DNA of 50,934 bases from NCBI GenBank assembly GCA_024682835.1, contig JAIKYU010000067.1, positions 1 to 50,934 on the forward strand, given 5' to 3'. Every line of letters begins with the position of its first letter. The stretch's first letter is position 1. Source of the stretch: Lachnospiraceae bacterium. Its GTDB lineage: Bacteria; Bacillota; Clostridia; Lachnospirales; Lachnospiraceae. Positions 35,489 to 45,346 of this stretch are shown one piece after another. Both the position numbers and the translations under genes were made by a program. A model generated the notes under the pieces. That model was not told the origin of the DNA and ran no database searches. It saw only the letters and a program-made list of their open reading frames with translations.

Positions 35489-37936
35489 ATGAATCCGACA
35501 GATATCCGGCAGCAGTATCCCGAACCGCAGGGAAGGGAACAGAAAATCGCATTGTTGAGGAAGCATCCGCCAAGGCTCAGGCAGGCCGGTGTGCGCGCCC
35601 CTTCAAGGCTTCGTGACTCAGGCGAAATTATCATCCGCTCGCATGATCCGAATCCGAGCGCAAAGGATTACGACGAAGGGGACCGGACTCTCCCCCGCGG
35701 CATTCTCAACACCGGCGATATTGAGCTGCTGCAGATCTATAAGGAGCTTTATGCGGACACGCTCAGAGCCATGCCGGACGGGTATCTCTACGTGGAGTAT
35801 CTGGATCAGCGTATTGCCGGTCTCAACCGCATCAAACAGCAGAAGGAGCAGAGCCGGAAGAAGACGGAACGCGGAGAACTCCCGGTGCTGCCGCCTGTGG
35901 AGGAGTCTCCGGACGGAACCATCAAGCTCACCGGAGTCCGGCAGACGGAATTTCAGACGGCCACACAGGGCTGCTGGTCCGTTTCGCTTGCCAACATCCT
36001 GAACAGCCGCGGCGTGCAGCTGTCTCAAAAGGACATCCGCGCTTTTCGCCCGGCCGTATCCTTTGAATCAGGCAACAACCTCCGCGCGTATGAAACCAAC
36101 GAGATGAACAATGACGCCGGCTCCGACCCCTACCATGACAGCGAGCTGGTGATGGACAATCTCCCCAACACGGCTGTGCGCCACTGGGGCTTTGAAAACC
36201 TGCCTCCGGCAGAGATTGACGAGCATGGCAACGTTTTCCGTGACCACACCGACGACACTGCCGTGAAGGCGATCAGGGAGCAGGTTGAATACGCGCTGAA
36301 GCATGATCATTCTCCGATCGCATTAAAGTACTGCGGGCATTACCAGACAATCGTAGGGATCAAGGGAAATAAGCTGATCCTCAAGGATTCGCTGCCCGGA
36401 TCTGCGTATTCCGATGACCGCGGCGTTCAGTACGCTCCCGATCCCGACGCCAGTTATGAGATTGATCTCTATGATATCGTGCGGATGACCCGTTCGCTTC
36501 CGGAAGACTATTTCAGGGATCTGTCTCTGATGTGGCTCTCAGAGCTTCACAAGGATCCCGAAACAGGGAAGGTGGAGGAGCTGAAGGACTATCCCGATCT
36601 GAAGGTGGACGAGGACGGGAAGCTTTCTCTCACGCGCGCGGAAAACAAAAACATGCTCACGGTTGTGGGCATGGCGGACACGGAGTGCGGCGGAAGTGCC
36701 CCGCAGGAAAAGGCAGGGCTTCGTCCCTTTTATAAAACAAAATTTCCCAATGTGATCCATGAGAATCTCCTGAAAAACAGTACGGAGCCCTCAAAAACGA
36801 TTAACGAACACCTCACGATTCCGAATGCCGCGCTGTCACCGGAGACGCGAAATCATAAGGTCATCGGAAAGCTCCCGGGATACGAGACAGCGATTGATCC
36901 GTCACTTTTCACATCGGAGGATGATGATCTGAACAGGGCCATTCTGGCATCGCTTGAAACGGCAAAACAGGAGCAGCTCAGAATCCAGAAGAATATCGGC
37001 CAGAGACAGGCCAACAAAATGGGCGCCCCGGTAAGCACCACGGGCAGCATCTCAGATACCGCTGAAGCAAAAGACCTTTCTGCGGATAACCTGCAGGGAA
37101 CCGATGACACACTGACACAGGACGGGCAGGAACAAAGAGGCATGGATCTGCTCAATGACGCACAGTTTGAGTATATCCGAAATCCCGAGCAGCTGAACGA
37201 GCTGGCGGAGATCTTTCGTACCAAAAAATCCATTCGTATCGTCAACTGGAATTCGAGCGAATACAACGACGCGAAGAGCGCGTTGGACGACTTCATGACA
37301 GAGCACCAGAAGATAAGCGAATACATCAGAACCCACTACGGAAAGCCCGGTTTTAATAAAGGGGTTGAGCAACAGATTGCAAATCTGAACGAAAAGGAAG
37401 AAAAGCTCAGGAACCACCTGATCGCCTATGTCCGAAAGGTAACAAAAGGCGGAAAGACTGCGGCAGGCAACAAGAGCGTGGCAGATATGACGCAGGCGGC
37501 AGGATCCGCAAGGCTCGCAGGCGCCAGAGGGCTTCTGGACTGTATCGGCGGAGACGAAAACGGATCCGTGATTCGTCTGGCAGGCAAACGGAACGATGTG
37601 AATCAGAATTCCGCTCAGACCACAGGCAGCGACGGCCGGCAGTTTACCGCACAGGAGATGGAAATCATCCGGCGCGAGGCGAAACTGATGGAGAAGGAGC
37701 GCCCGCGCCAGGGCTACGACAAACCGGCCAGACTCTCTGACGCGCAGAAGGTTGAACTCTTAAACCGCAACTACGACAGACAGAAGTCTGAAAGGGTAAA
37801 GGACACCAGCTTTGACGCTCTCTACAGCCAGAAGTATCAGCAGCTGAAAAAGGACGGCGAAAAGAACGCTCACCGCCGTGCCGCAGTCTATGCACAGGAC
37901 GAGCTGAAGAAGCAGCAGAAGGAAATGAAAAAATGA
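35489..37936 (+). CDS. 815-aa protein with papain-like cysteine protease domain
   Basis: Residues about 140-330 look like a clan CA cysteine peptidase: C162 in TQGCWSVSLANIL, H284 in YCGHYQTIVGI and D300 in LILKDSLPG. Q156 sits six residues before the Cys, as the oxyanion Gln does in papain. The rest is helical and charged. Residues 588-650 (NSSEYNDAKSALDDF to AYVRK) resemble a segment of the 1001-aa protein at 42139. There is no signal peptide. AAGGAG lies 7 bp before the start. It is the last gene of the operon and ends 8 bp from the convergent rhomboid gene. The target is unknown. Confidence 0.88.
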   Translation: MNPTDIRQQYPEPQGREQKIALLRKHPPRLRQAGVRAPSRLRDSGEIIIRSHDPNPSAKDYDEGDRTLPRGILNTGDIELLQIYKELYADTLRAMPDGYLYVEYLDQRIAGLNRIKQQKEQSRKKTERGELPVLPPVEESPDGTIKLTGVRQTEFQTATQGCWSVSLANILNSRGVQLSQKDIRAFRPAVSFESGNNLRAYETNEMNNDAGSDPYHDSELVMDNLPNTAVRHWGFENLPPAEIDEHGNVFRDHTDDTAVKAIREQVEYALKHDHSPIALKYCGHYQTIVGIKGNKLILKDSLPGSAYSDDRGVQYAPDPDASYEIDLYDIVRMTRSLPEDYFRDLSLMWLSELHKDPETGKVEELKDYPDLKVDEDGKLSLTRAENKNMLTVVGMADTECGGSAPQEKAGLRPFYKTKFPNVIHENLLKNSTEPSKTINEHLTIPNAALSPETRNHKVIGKLPGYETAIDPSLFTSEDDDLNRAILASLETAKQEQLRIQKNIGQRQANKMGAPVSTTGSISDTAEAKDLSADNLQGTDDTLTQDGQEQRGMDLLNDAQFEYIRNPEQLNELAEIFRTKKSIRIVNWNSSEYNDAKSALDDFMTEHQKISEYIRTHYGKPGFNKGVEQQIANLNEKEEKLRNHLIAYVRKVTKGGKTAAGNKSVADMTQAAGSARLAGARGLLDCIGGDENGSVIRLAGKRNDVNQNSAQTTGSDGRQFTAQEMEIIRREAKLMEKERPRQGYDKPARLSDAQKVELLNRNYDRQKSERVKDTSFDALYSQKYQQLKKDGEKNAHRRAAVYAQDELKKQQKEMKK

Positions 37937-37944
37937 TAGCCCGG

Positions 37945-38523
37945 TCAGGCAGCGTCCTTCGCCTTCCTGTTAAACAGATATCCTACCACCGCGCCGATCA
38001 TGCCCCCGATGATATGGGACAGATTTGACACATTGTCGTTCAGGAAGACCCCCTCAAAGATCTGTTGTCCGATATAGATCACGAACACCAGAATGAAGGT
38101 CAGCGGGATTTCTCCTTCCTTAAAGCTCGTAAATGACGTCAGCAGGATAAACGCAAAGACGATGCCGCTGGCACCGCAAAGGCCCACATTCCAGAAGAAG
38201 ATGTAATTGACCAGCCCGGTGAACACCGCCGTAATCAGCATGACCCCCAGGAGTTTCTTTGATCCGTACTTTTCTTCCAGCATCGGACCAAGAAGCAGGA
38301 TATAGGCCATGTTCCCAATATAATGCTCCCAACCGTTGTGTCCCAGCACATGCGTAAACAGCCTCAGATAAGTGAGCGGGGATGTCAGCGGGGAATGCCA
38401 CGTCATAAAAAGAAACTCCGTTGCTGCGCCGCCCGTGATCACGCCCAGAAGCATACTCGCAAAACTGATAAAGACAAACCCCAACGTGACCGGGGAATTA
38501 AAGGTGATCCGAAACTTTTTCAT
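37945..38523 (-). CDS. Rhomboid-family intramembrane serine protease
   Basis: This 192-aa membrane protein has six predicted helices and the rhomboid dyad: S119 in CGASGIVFA and H170 in NLSHIIGG, with HYIGN (67-71) in helix 2. It would cleave membrane-embedded substrates. The start at 38523 has GGGAGG 8 bp upstream; the longer in-frame extension lacks a ribosome site. It is convergent with the protease gene, so a shared function is possible but not shown. Confidence 0.93.
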   Translation of the reverse strand: MKKFRITFNSPVTLGFVFISFASMLLGVITGGAATEFLFMTWHSPLTSPLTYLRLFTHVLGHNGWEHYIGNMAYILLLGPMLEEKYGSKKLLGVMLITAVFTGLVNYIFFWNVGLCGASGIVFAFILLTSFTSFKEGEIPLTFILVFVIYIGQQIFEGVFLNDNVSNLSHIIGGMIGAVVGYLFNRKAKDAA

Positions 38524-38649
38524 ATTCATTTCCTCCCGCATGTTTACTATTCCGTCGTATTCAGTTGTGTTGGCGCGTTCATGAAACCAGTATACCACGA
38601 AAATGCTCATCCTGCATCCGCGCCATATACCGGGCGGAGGCTGAGATAT

Positions 38650-38678
38650 TTGGCAATTCTTTTCTTTTGACGTATAAT
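38650..38678 (+). promoter_or_regulatory. Promoter of the CinA-GGDEF operon
   Basis: TTGGCA (38650-38655) and TATAAT (38673-38678) are 17 bp apart. The surrounding sequence (TTTGGCAATTCT, then CGTATAATA) recurs at 50695-50725 before the Eis-like gene. Confidence 0.8.
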
Positions 38679-38729
38679 AGAAAAGATACATTCTGAAGAA
38701 GATTTGTAAGAACCGGGAATCGAATTTGT

Positions 38730-39266
38730 ATGTCTCCTGCAAACGAAAAGAGCGTGCGTAACAAATATGAACAGCTCACCGGCATGCTGATCCGGCGGAG
38801 TCTTACCATCGCCACGATGGAAAGCTGTACCGCCGGACAGATCGTTTCGATGCTCACGGATACGGAAGGCTCTTCTGCTGTTGTAAAGGGGGCTTTTGTC
38901 ACCTACTGTACTGAAGCCAAACTGCAGCAGGGAGTTCCGGCTGCAGTGATCGATCAGTATGGTGTATACTCTGAAGAAACAGCCTGCGCAATGGCGGATA
39001 CCTGCCGAAATGCATTCAAAACCGATATCGGTATCGGCATCACCGGCACCTTTGGCAACACAGACCCCTATAACAGCGGCAGTATCCCCGGAGAGGTGTG
39101 CTTTGCCATTTCGACGGCGCAAAACACGCAATCCTGTCATTGCAGGATACCGACCCAGCCATCAAGACAGTCTTATAAGCTGTATGTGGCGGATATGGTC
39201 GTCTCAAAGCTGTTTGAAATTCTGGATGCGACAGTAAGTAAATCAACCCTGGAGAAGAGACGGTAA
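38730..39266 (+). CDS. CinA C-terminal domain family, nicotinamide-nucleotide amidase-like
   Basis: This 178-aa protein has the single-domain CinA/PncC form with ESCTAGQIVSML, GAFVTYCTEAK and GITGTFGNTDP. Active relatives deamidate nicotinamide mononucleotide to nicotinate mononucleotide in NAD recycling. The second Gly of the usual ESCTGG is Ala here, a common variation. The ribosome site is weak. The GGDEF gene starts 6 bp after its stop, so the two form one operon. Confidence 0.85.
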   Translation: MSPANEKSVRNKYEQLTGMLIRRSLTIATMESCTAGQIVSMLTDTEGSSAVVKGAFVTYCTEAKLQQGVPAAVIDQYGVYSEETACAMADTCRNAFKTDIGIGITGTFGNTDPYNSGSIPGEVCFAISTAQNTQSCHCRIPTQPSRQSYKLYVADMVVSKLFEILDATVSKSTLEKRR

Positions 39267-39272
39267 CCTCTT

Positions 39273-40715
39273 ATGAAAATGACAGTAGAACTGTTTGACA
39301 GCATCATCAACACCTCGCAGGACTGCGTGTTCTGGAAGGACAGCGAACGTCGATTCCTTGGCGTGAACCAGGCATTCCTGGATTTCTACGGGTTTGAATC
39401 CGCGGATGTGCTCATAGGGAAAACCGATGAGGACATGGGATGGCATTCGGATCCTGAGCCCTTTAAGCAGGATGAAATGCGTGTTCTCGCAGGAAAGAGC
39501 ACCTACAAGGTTCAGGGGAAGTGTATGATTCGCGGTGAAGAGAGGGATATCATCGCGTCAAAACGCCCGCTGTATGAGGGAGACAGGATCGTAGGCCTGG
39601 TGGGAAGCTTTGTGGATATCACCGATGTGTTAAGACGCAAGAACGGATTGGACAGTGCGCAGGTTGTATACACGATCGAAAAACTTAGGAAATTCAGTTT
39701 TTTTGACAGAATCATCGATGAGATCAGCCTGAACGAGATACTGGATCCCCTGACCGGTGTGCTTTCCCGTAGCTATTCGATGAAGTTCGTCAACAATCTC
39801 ATAAGCGAACAAATTCCGTTTACCTTCACGATGATAGATCTGGACAATTTCAAGTATATCAACGACAGTTTCGGACACCTGGCCGGAGATCATGTCCTGA
39901 AATCTGTTTCGAAGGGGATCGCGGAAACAGCGGGTGATATGGGACTCGTCGGACGGTTCGGCGGAGATGAACTGTTGCTGATTGATCTTCATAACATCGA
40001 ATCCGGTCAGAAAAACAGATTCTTTGAAAAACTGTATACGGAATCGGGAGCCCTAAGGACAACGATTCATTTCGGTACAGGTTCGGCGCTTATTACCGCC
40101 ACCTCAGGCTGCGCGTCTTATCCTGCGGATGCCGATCACTTCGACGAACTGTTCAGTATCATTGATAAAATGCTCTATCTCGGTAAGGGACGAGGACGGG
40201 ACTGCTACATGGTGTATGATAAGAATCTGCACAAGGATCTCGAATTTGTCCGGATCACCCAGACAGGGATGTTCCGCGAGATGCAGAGCATCAGGATGCA
40301 GCTGGGTAAGGAGACGGGGCTGAGAGATAAGCTGACAGCCGTGACCCCCAGACTCAGGGAATTGCTGCAGATTAAGGATCTCTATTATGTCGGGGCGAAC
40401 GGTCGCATGAAGTCTGTGATGGATCCTTCATTTGATCAGAATGCCTCTGACATTTCAAATATTATGCAGGAGGCCATATTCACCGACAGAACGTTGGAAC
40501 GTGTGGAGAAAAACGCTCCTGTATTCTACCGGACTCTAAAGGAGAACGGACTGGCATCTGCACTGATCATGCGGTTTGAAAGCAACAGTTCGTCTCCCGG
40601 TTATCTTGTGTGCGCGGTTGACCGCAGCTTCCGCATCTGGCAGGATAACGAATGCGCAATTCTTTACTATATCACCAGTTTACTGGAACAGGTCCAAATG
40701 GAGCAAGACGGCTGA
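39273..40715 (+). CDS. PAS-GGDEF diguanylate cyclase with GAF-like tail
   Basis: This 480-aa protein has an N-terminal PAS domain (about 1-120; CVFWKDSERRFLGVN), a GGDEF domain (about 150-310) and a C-terminal GAF-like domain (about 345-470). The signature is RFGGDEL, with Leu in place of Phe, a substitution found in some active cyclases. There is no RxxD inhibitory site. It has no membrane helix, so it probably senses an intracellular signal. It is co-transcribed with the CinA-like gene. Confidence 0.9.
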   Translation: MKMTVELFDSIINTSQDCVFWKDSERRFLGVNQAFLDFYGFESADVLIGKTDEDMGWHSDPEPFKQDEMRVLAGKSTYKVQGKCMIRGEERDIIASKRPLYEGDRIVGLVGSFVDITDVLRRKNGLDSAQVVYTIEKLRKFSFFDRIIDEISLNEILDPLTGVLSRSYSMKFVNNLISEQIPFTFTMIDLDNFKYINDSFGHLAGDHVLKSVSKGIAETAGDMGLVGRFGGDELLLIDLHNIESGQKNRFFEKLYTESGALRTTIHFGTGSALITATSGCASYPADADHFDELFSIIDKMLYLGKGRGRDCYMVYDKNLHKDLEFVRITQTGMFREMQSIRMQLGKETGLRDKLTAVTPRLRELLQIKDLYYVGANGRMKSVMDPSFDQNASDISNIMQEAIFTDRTLERVEKNAPVFYRTLKENGLASALIMRFESNSSSPGYLVCAVDRSFRIWQDNECAILYYITSLLEQVQMEQDG

Positions 40716-40732
40716 AACGGCAGCAGCCCCCG

Positions 40733-42073
40733 TCAATGCCACGAAAAGGTGACCAGTCCATAGATATACAGCGCGGCCACACTGATCGGAACGAAAAACT
40801 GAAAGACCGGCTTCATCCAGGGGCGGATTTTCAGGCCTTTTCCTGAATTCGCTTCGACGACGAACGCATCCCACCCCCAGCCGAGCTTTGTGCAGCAGAA
40901 AAGGCTGAACAGGATGGCGCCGATCGGCAGGAGGTTGGTGCTCACAATGAAATCCCAGAAATCCAGCCATGCCGTGCCCTCTGCAAAAGGTTGAAAATGG
41001 AAAACACTGTAACCCAGCGCGGTGGTCGAGGATAACAATGCAACACCGATCCCGCAGACAAGACAGCCCTTCGGACGATCCCAGCCGGTCATCTCGCGAA
41101 CACATGCCAGGATGTTCTCAAACACCGCAAACTCCGTGGAAAAAGCGGCAAAGATCATGAACAGGAAGAAGAGGCTCCCCCAGAGCCGTCCGCCGCTCAT
41201 GTTGTTGAAAACTGTCGCCATGGTGTCAAACAGAAGGGAAGGACCGGCATTGACCTCAATATCATAGGTGAAGCAGGCAGGGAAGATGATGAGTCCGGCC
41301 ATGATGGCGACCATCGTATCAAGCACGATCACATGCAGGCTTTCGCCGGGAAGCGAACGCTCCTTTCCGATATAACTGCCAAAGATGGACATACAGCCGA
41401 TTCCGATACTCAGCGTGAAGAAGGCCTGATTCATGGCTCCCACGATCACCGAGCCGGTGATTTTTGAAAAATCAGGCACCAGATAGAAGCGGATACCCTC
41501 CGCTGCTCCAGAGAGCAGCAGGCTGTGTACGACGAGCACGAGCATCAGCGCAAGAAGGCCGGTCATCAAATACTTGGTCACCCGTTCCAGACCGCTTTGC
41601 AGATTAAAGCTGAGAACGCCGAACCCCACGGCGACAGCCACAAGCATATAGATGAGATTGACTGCGGGATTGGTGATCATCTGCACAAAGCCCAGTTCGC
41701 CTGAACGGCCGATCAGAAACATCAGGAAATAGTAGATCATCCAGCCGGTGACCACGGTGTAGAAGGCCATCAGAGCCACATTGCCTGCGAGGCACAGATA
41801 ACCGTGGATATGCCATTTTTGCCCGGGCCTCTGCAGCTTCCGGTACATTCGCACCGGGCTGGCCTGTGAGGCGCGTCCTATGGCGAATTCCATCGTGAGA
41901 GCAGGAAATCCGAGAAGAAGCAGGCACAACACATAGATCAGCACAAAACCGCCGCCGCCATATTGTCCGGTCATCCACGGGAATTTCCACACATTGCCGC
42001 AGCCGATCGCGCAGCCTGCGCTAAGCATAATGAATCCCAATCGGCTGCCCAGTCGTTCTCTCTCACCACTCAT
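40733..42073 (-). CDS. Sodium-dependent amino acid transporter (NSS/SNF family)
   Basis: This 446-aa membrane protein has the NSS N-terminus: RLGFIMLSAGCAIGCGNVWKFP covers helix 1 with its unwound GxGNxWKFP substrate site, and GGGGFVLIY opens helix 2. About 11 helices are present, as in bacterial Tyt1/MhsT relatives. It would co-transport an amino acid with Na+. The start at 42073 has GGGAGG about 10 bp upstream. It follows the 1001-aa gene on the same strand after 65 bp and may be transcribed with it. Confidence 0.94.
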   Translation of the reverse strand: MSGERERLGSRLGFIMLSAGCAIGCGNVWKFPWMTGQYGGGGFVLIYVLCLLLLGFPALTMEFAIGRASQASPVRMYRKLQRPGQKWHIHGYLCLAGNVALMAFYTVVTGWMIYYFLMFLIGRSGELGFVQMITNPAVNLIYMLVAVAVGFGVLSFNLQSGLERVTKYLMTGLLALMLVLVVHSLLLSGAAEGIRFYLVPDFSKITGSVIVGAMNQAFFTLSIGIGCMSIFGSYIGKERSLPGESLHVIVLDTMVAIMAGLIIFPACFTYDIEVNAGPSLLFDTMATVFNNMSGGRLWGSLFFLFMIFAAFSTEFAVFENILACVREMTGWDRPKGCLVCGIGVALLSSTTALGYSVFHFQPFAEGTAWLDFWDFIVSTNLLPIGAILFSLFCCTKLGWGWDAFVVEANSGKGLKIRPWMKPVFQFFVPISVAALYIYGLVTFSWH

Positions 42074-42138
42074 TGTTTCTCTCCTCCCGGTTGTTTTTCT
42101 ATAGGCTGCCTGCAAGAGGATCTGCCCTTTACAAGGTC

Positions 42139-45100
42139 TTACTGCGGAACCATGGCTCTGTTGTTGTTCATCACCTGGTTGTTCGTCTGCCTGTTCATTT
42201 CATTGCCCGCGTGGTTATAGACCACTTCCTGCAGATTCTGGTCGTAGCTTGTGAAATTGCGGAACTTCCTGCCCACCTCCTGCTGCTCCTTTCTCTGCGT
42301 GATATCGGCGCCGCTTATCTCAGGATGGGTCTTGCTGTCCGCGATCATCTTGTTGATAAACTCGGTATTGTTTTTCTCGATGTTCTCTCTCGCAGCCTGA
42401 TTCTTGAGCTGCTGCAGATCGAGGATATGCCTGTCGAAGGATTCCCTCTCGGGATCAGTGTTCCACAGTTCCTTCTCCACCTCATTGTTCACAAGTGCGT
42501 TGATCACAACATTCTTTCTGGCCTCATCGGTCATCGGTTCATTACCGTCGAATCTCTGAGCGCCCGCATTTTTTACCTCAAGCACGATGTTCTTGAACGT
42601 GCTTATCTTTTGGTCATACTGTTCCTTCATCTGCTGCGCCTTTTCTCTGAACTGCACAGCATTCATGTTATTCACCGGGGGATTGGAATCAAACTCCCGG
42701 ATCTCCCGAAGCGTATTGTCATTAAGGCCCATCGAATCGATGACGCCAGTGTGTTCGTCGCAGAAGCGCTCGATGTTGTCGGCCTGATTCAGGCGGAATT
42801 TTCTCTGTCCGCTCGGTCTCCAGTGAAATCTCTGTTTATTCTTCTTCGTCCTGTAGGCAACGGCTGACTGCTTAAGCACGCCAAGCATTTCCTTCAGCCT
42901 CTCAGGCGTCTTTTCCTGTGCGTTGCCTTTCTTGAACTCTTCAAGCGCCGCCTTGATCGCCTTGTACTCATCGCTGTTTTCGTGATCTGTTTTCTTATTC
43001 TTATCGAAGTCCCTGAGAAAAGTATCGATCCCGTTCATGATCTCGTCCGTTTCCTTTATCCGGGCTGCCGATGCGTTCGTTAACTCATCTGTCTTCCTGT
43101 TGTACAGATCCTTCGCGATGTTCAGGTGTTTGTTAATTGAAAAAAGCTGACCGTACCGGCAGCTCTTCTTCTCGGAATCGAGCTGGGCATTGACCAGCGC
43201 TTTCTTATAGGAATCCAGGGAATACTTATCCGCTTTATTCTTCTGTTCATTCAGTTCGTTCCTTAACTGTTCGGTTTTCTGTGGTATCTCATTGTCCCTG
43301 CTGTTCTTATTCTTTGCGACCGAATCAGATATCACATTCTCCAGATGTCCGAAGAAATTGTCCTGCCCGCCCTGTCCGTTGAACGCTTTGCCAAGCAGAT
43401 ACGGTGAATAATTGAATTCGTATTCACGGCACATATCATCTCGTTTTTTATTCAGCTCCTCGGCAAGCTTGAGGCTGTCATTCCGCTTCTCCTTGAGTTC
43501 ATCCAGTTTGGCGTCACCCGCCGCCTGTTCCATCGCGATATTGACATGATCCTCAATCAGGAAATCAAGCTCATCTGTATTGACCGCGTCAATAGCGATG
43601 TCCATATTCTGTGCCGCGATCTCCTTTGCAAGACCCTCATTTTTCTTCCGCTTGACCTTCTTATCCTCTTTTTTGCCGAAATTATCCTTATTCAGATTAT
43701 CGGCGTTTTTCTTGTATTCTTCCTTCTTTTCCGAGATCCCTTCCTTCTTTTTCTGTGTGTTCTGGTAGAGCACATTGCCTTCAAACTCTTTTTTGTTGGC
43801 TTCGATCAGCTGATCCAGACCATTGTTCAGGTTTTCCAGATATTCTCCCGCGCCGGTCCTGGGATCTTTCCGAATGAGCAGATCGGCAAGCAGGTTCTTA
43901 TCGGGAGCAATCCTCATCATCTGCGCGGTGATTTCACCTATTCTGTCAAGTCTCTTCGCGTTCTCTCCGGACAGCGGAGCCTTCCCTTGTGGTTTGTTTT
44001 CCTGCTGTTTCATCCCGGAATACGTCAGGGATCTTTTTTCTATCCCGGACAGAAACTCGTCCAACACCATGGTGTCTTCCCAGAGTATTTTCCCGAGATC
44101 GCCGGCCAGTTCCTTGACCTTTCTCCACCTGAGCTCTCTCTCCCTGCTCTCCACATAGGGCTTGAAAAAGTCGATCGCATGACCGCCTGCGCGGTGTTCG
44201 TATGCTTCCATCCCCTTCTGATAAGTCGAGTTGGCTTTATCTGTTTTCTCCGTCTTAGAGGAGAGTTCCTGCTGCAGCCCGTTTATATCCTCACTGAGCT
44301 TGTCCGCATTCCTGCCTGCCTCTTCAATTTCTTTGCGGATACCGTCATATTCTCTGTGAGCCTCCTTAACTGCCTGCAGATCTCTTTCCGCGTCGTCTAC
44401 GGCCTTGTTTGCGTCCTGGCGGCTTTTTTCGAGTTCCTGTATCTCGGCCGGGATCTCAGAGATGCGACGGTTCGCATCCTCATGGTTTTTCTTCCATTCA
44501 GCCTTCCCGTTGATACTTTTTAACACGTCCAGCTTTTTCCTGGCATCATCTGCCTCCGTTTTTGCGTTTTGCAGCATATCCGGAACCTGGGTCAGATCGA
44601 TGCCGTCACAGCTCATTGCTGTGATAAACGTCATCTCTTCCTCAAGCTGCGTGCCAATCTCCTTGTATTTGCGGATCCCGTTTGCTTTCTGAAGAACGTT
44701 AAGACTCCTGGCGGCATCATCAAATTCTCTGATCAGGTTGTACATAGGCCATGCGGGATCCTTGAATTCCGGAGTCTTGTTATGATCGTCCCATACGAAA
44801 TACTTCTGTGCCGCATCAGAAACCGGTACGGAGTTTTGCCACAGCCTGTCGATGAAATGATCGATCTGTTCCTCAAGCTCATCGGGATTCTGTGCATTGC
44901 CGTCAATCAGTTTCTGGATATTCGAGGATGTGCTCCGTGCGGATAATCCAAAATCTGTAAAGAGGTCGATCTTTCCTCCCAATCCCTCGGCGGCCTGACG
45001 CTGTTCTTGAGTCAGGCTGATATTTTGACTCCGGGCCTCCAGATGATTCCGAAACTCAACGGGGCCGCTGATACCATGGGATATCTGAGCAACCCGGTCA

Positions 45101-45144
45101 ATGATCTTTTTCAGTTCTTCGAGGGTCTCCTTCGTATACTTCAT
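42139..45144 (-). CDS. 1001-aa coiled-coil protein of unknown function
   Basis: This highly charged, almost wholly helical protein has long heptad stretches (about 215-330 and 440-680). There is no signal peptide and no enzymatic motif I recognise. Residues 723-766 (NSDEYKAIKAALEEF to AYRTKK) resemble residues 588-650 of the 815-aa protease protein, so the two may share a domain. It ends in an Asn/Gln-rich tail. The start at 45144 has AAAGGAG 8 bp upstream. The 200 bp before it contain TCACAaaaTGTGA (45188-45200), a small palindrome that may be an operator. It is probably part of the giant-protein group, though it is on the other strand. Confidence 0.88.
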   Translation of the reverse strand: MKYTKETLEELKKIIDRVAQISHGISGPVEFRNHLEARSQNISLTQEQRQAAEGLGGKIDLFTDFGLSARSTSSNIQKLIDGNAQNPDELEEQIDHFIDRLWQNSVPVSDAAQKYFVWDDHNKTPEFKDPAWPMYNLIREFDDAARSLNVLQKANGIRKYKEIGTQLEEEMTFITAMSCDGIDLTQVPDMLQNAKTEADDARKKLDVLKSINGKAEWKKNHEDANRRISEIPAEIQELEKSRQDANKAVDDAERDLQAVKEAHREYDGIRKEIEEAGRNADKLSEDINGLQQELSSKTEKTDKANSTYQKGMEAYEHRAGGHAIDFFKPYVESRERELRWRKVKELAGDLGKILWEDTMVLDEFLSGIEKRSLTYSGMKQQENKPQGKAPLSGENAKRLDRIGEITAQMMRIAPDKNLLADLLIRKDPRTGAGEYLENLNNGLDQLIEANKKEFEGNVLYQNTQKKKEGISEKKEEYKKNADNLNKDNFGKKEDKKVKRKKNEGLAKEIAAQNMDIAIDAVNTDELDFLIEDHVNIAMEQAAGDAKLDELKEKRNDSLKLAEELNKKRDDMCREYEFNYSPYLLGKAFNGQGGQDNFFGHLENVISDSVAKNKNSRDNEIPQKTEQLRNELNEQKNKADKYSLDSYKKALVNAQLDSEKKSCRYGQLFSINKHLNIAKDLYNRKTDELTNASAARIKETDEIMNGIDTFLRDFDKNKKTDHENSDEYKAIKAALEEFKKGNAQEKTPERLKEMLGVLKQSAVAYRTKKNKQRFHWRPSGQRKFRLNQADNIERFCDEHTGVIDSMGLNDNTLREIREFDSNPPVNNMNAVQFREKAQQMKEQYDQKISTFKNIVLEVKNAGAQRFDGNEPMTDEARKNVVINALVNNEVEKELWNTDPERESFDRHILDLQQLKNQAARENIEKNNTEFINKMIADSKTHPEISGADITQRKEQQEVGRKFRNFTSYDQNLQEVVYNHAGNEMNRQTNNQVMNNNRAMVPQ

Positions 45145-45346
45145 GATCTGACTCCTTTTCCCATTCTGTCCTACACTGCGATACAACGCTCACAAAATGT
45201 GATTTGTTATGATATATGCCTCATCCGACAAAATTCCACAGCTGCATTTTCCCGGCAGGTCTTTGAAGATCATGCTTATAAAAACTATCATCATTCTATC
45301 ACAAAATGTCAACAAGCGAAGTATAGTGTTTTTCCATTCAGACGCA

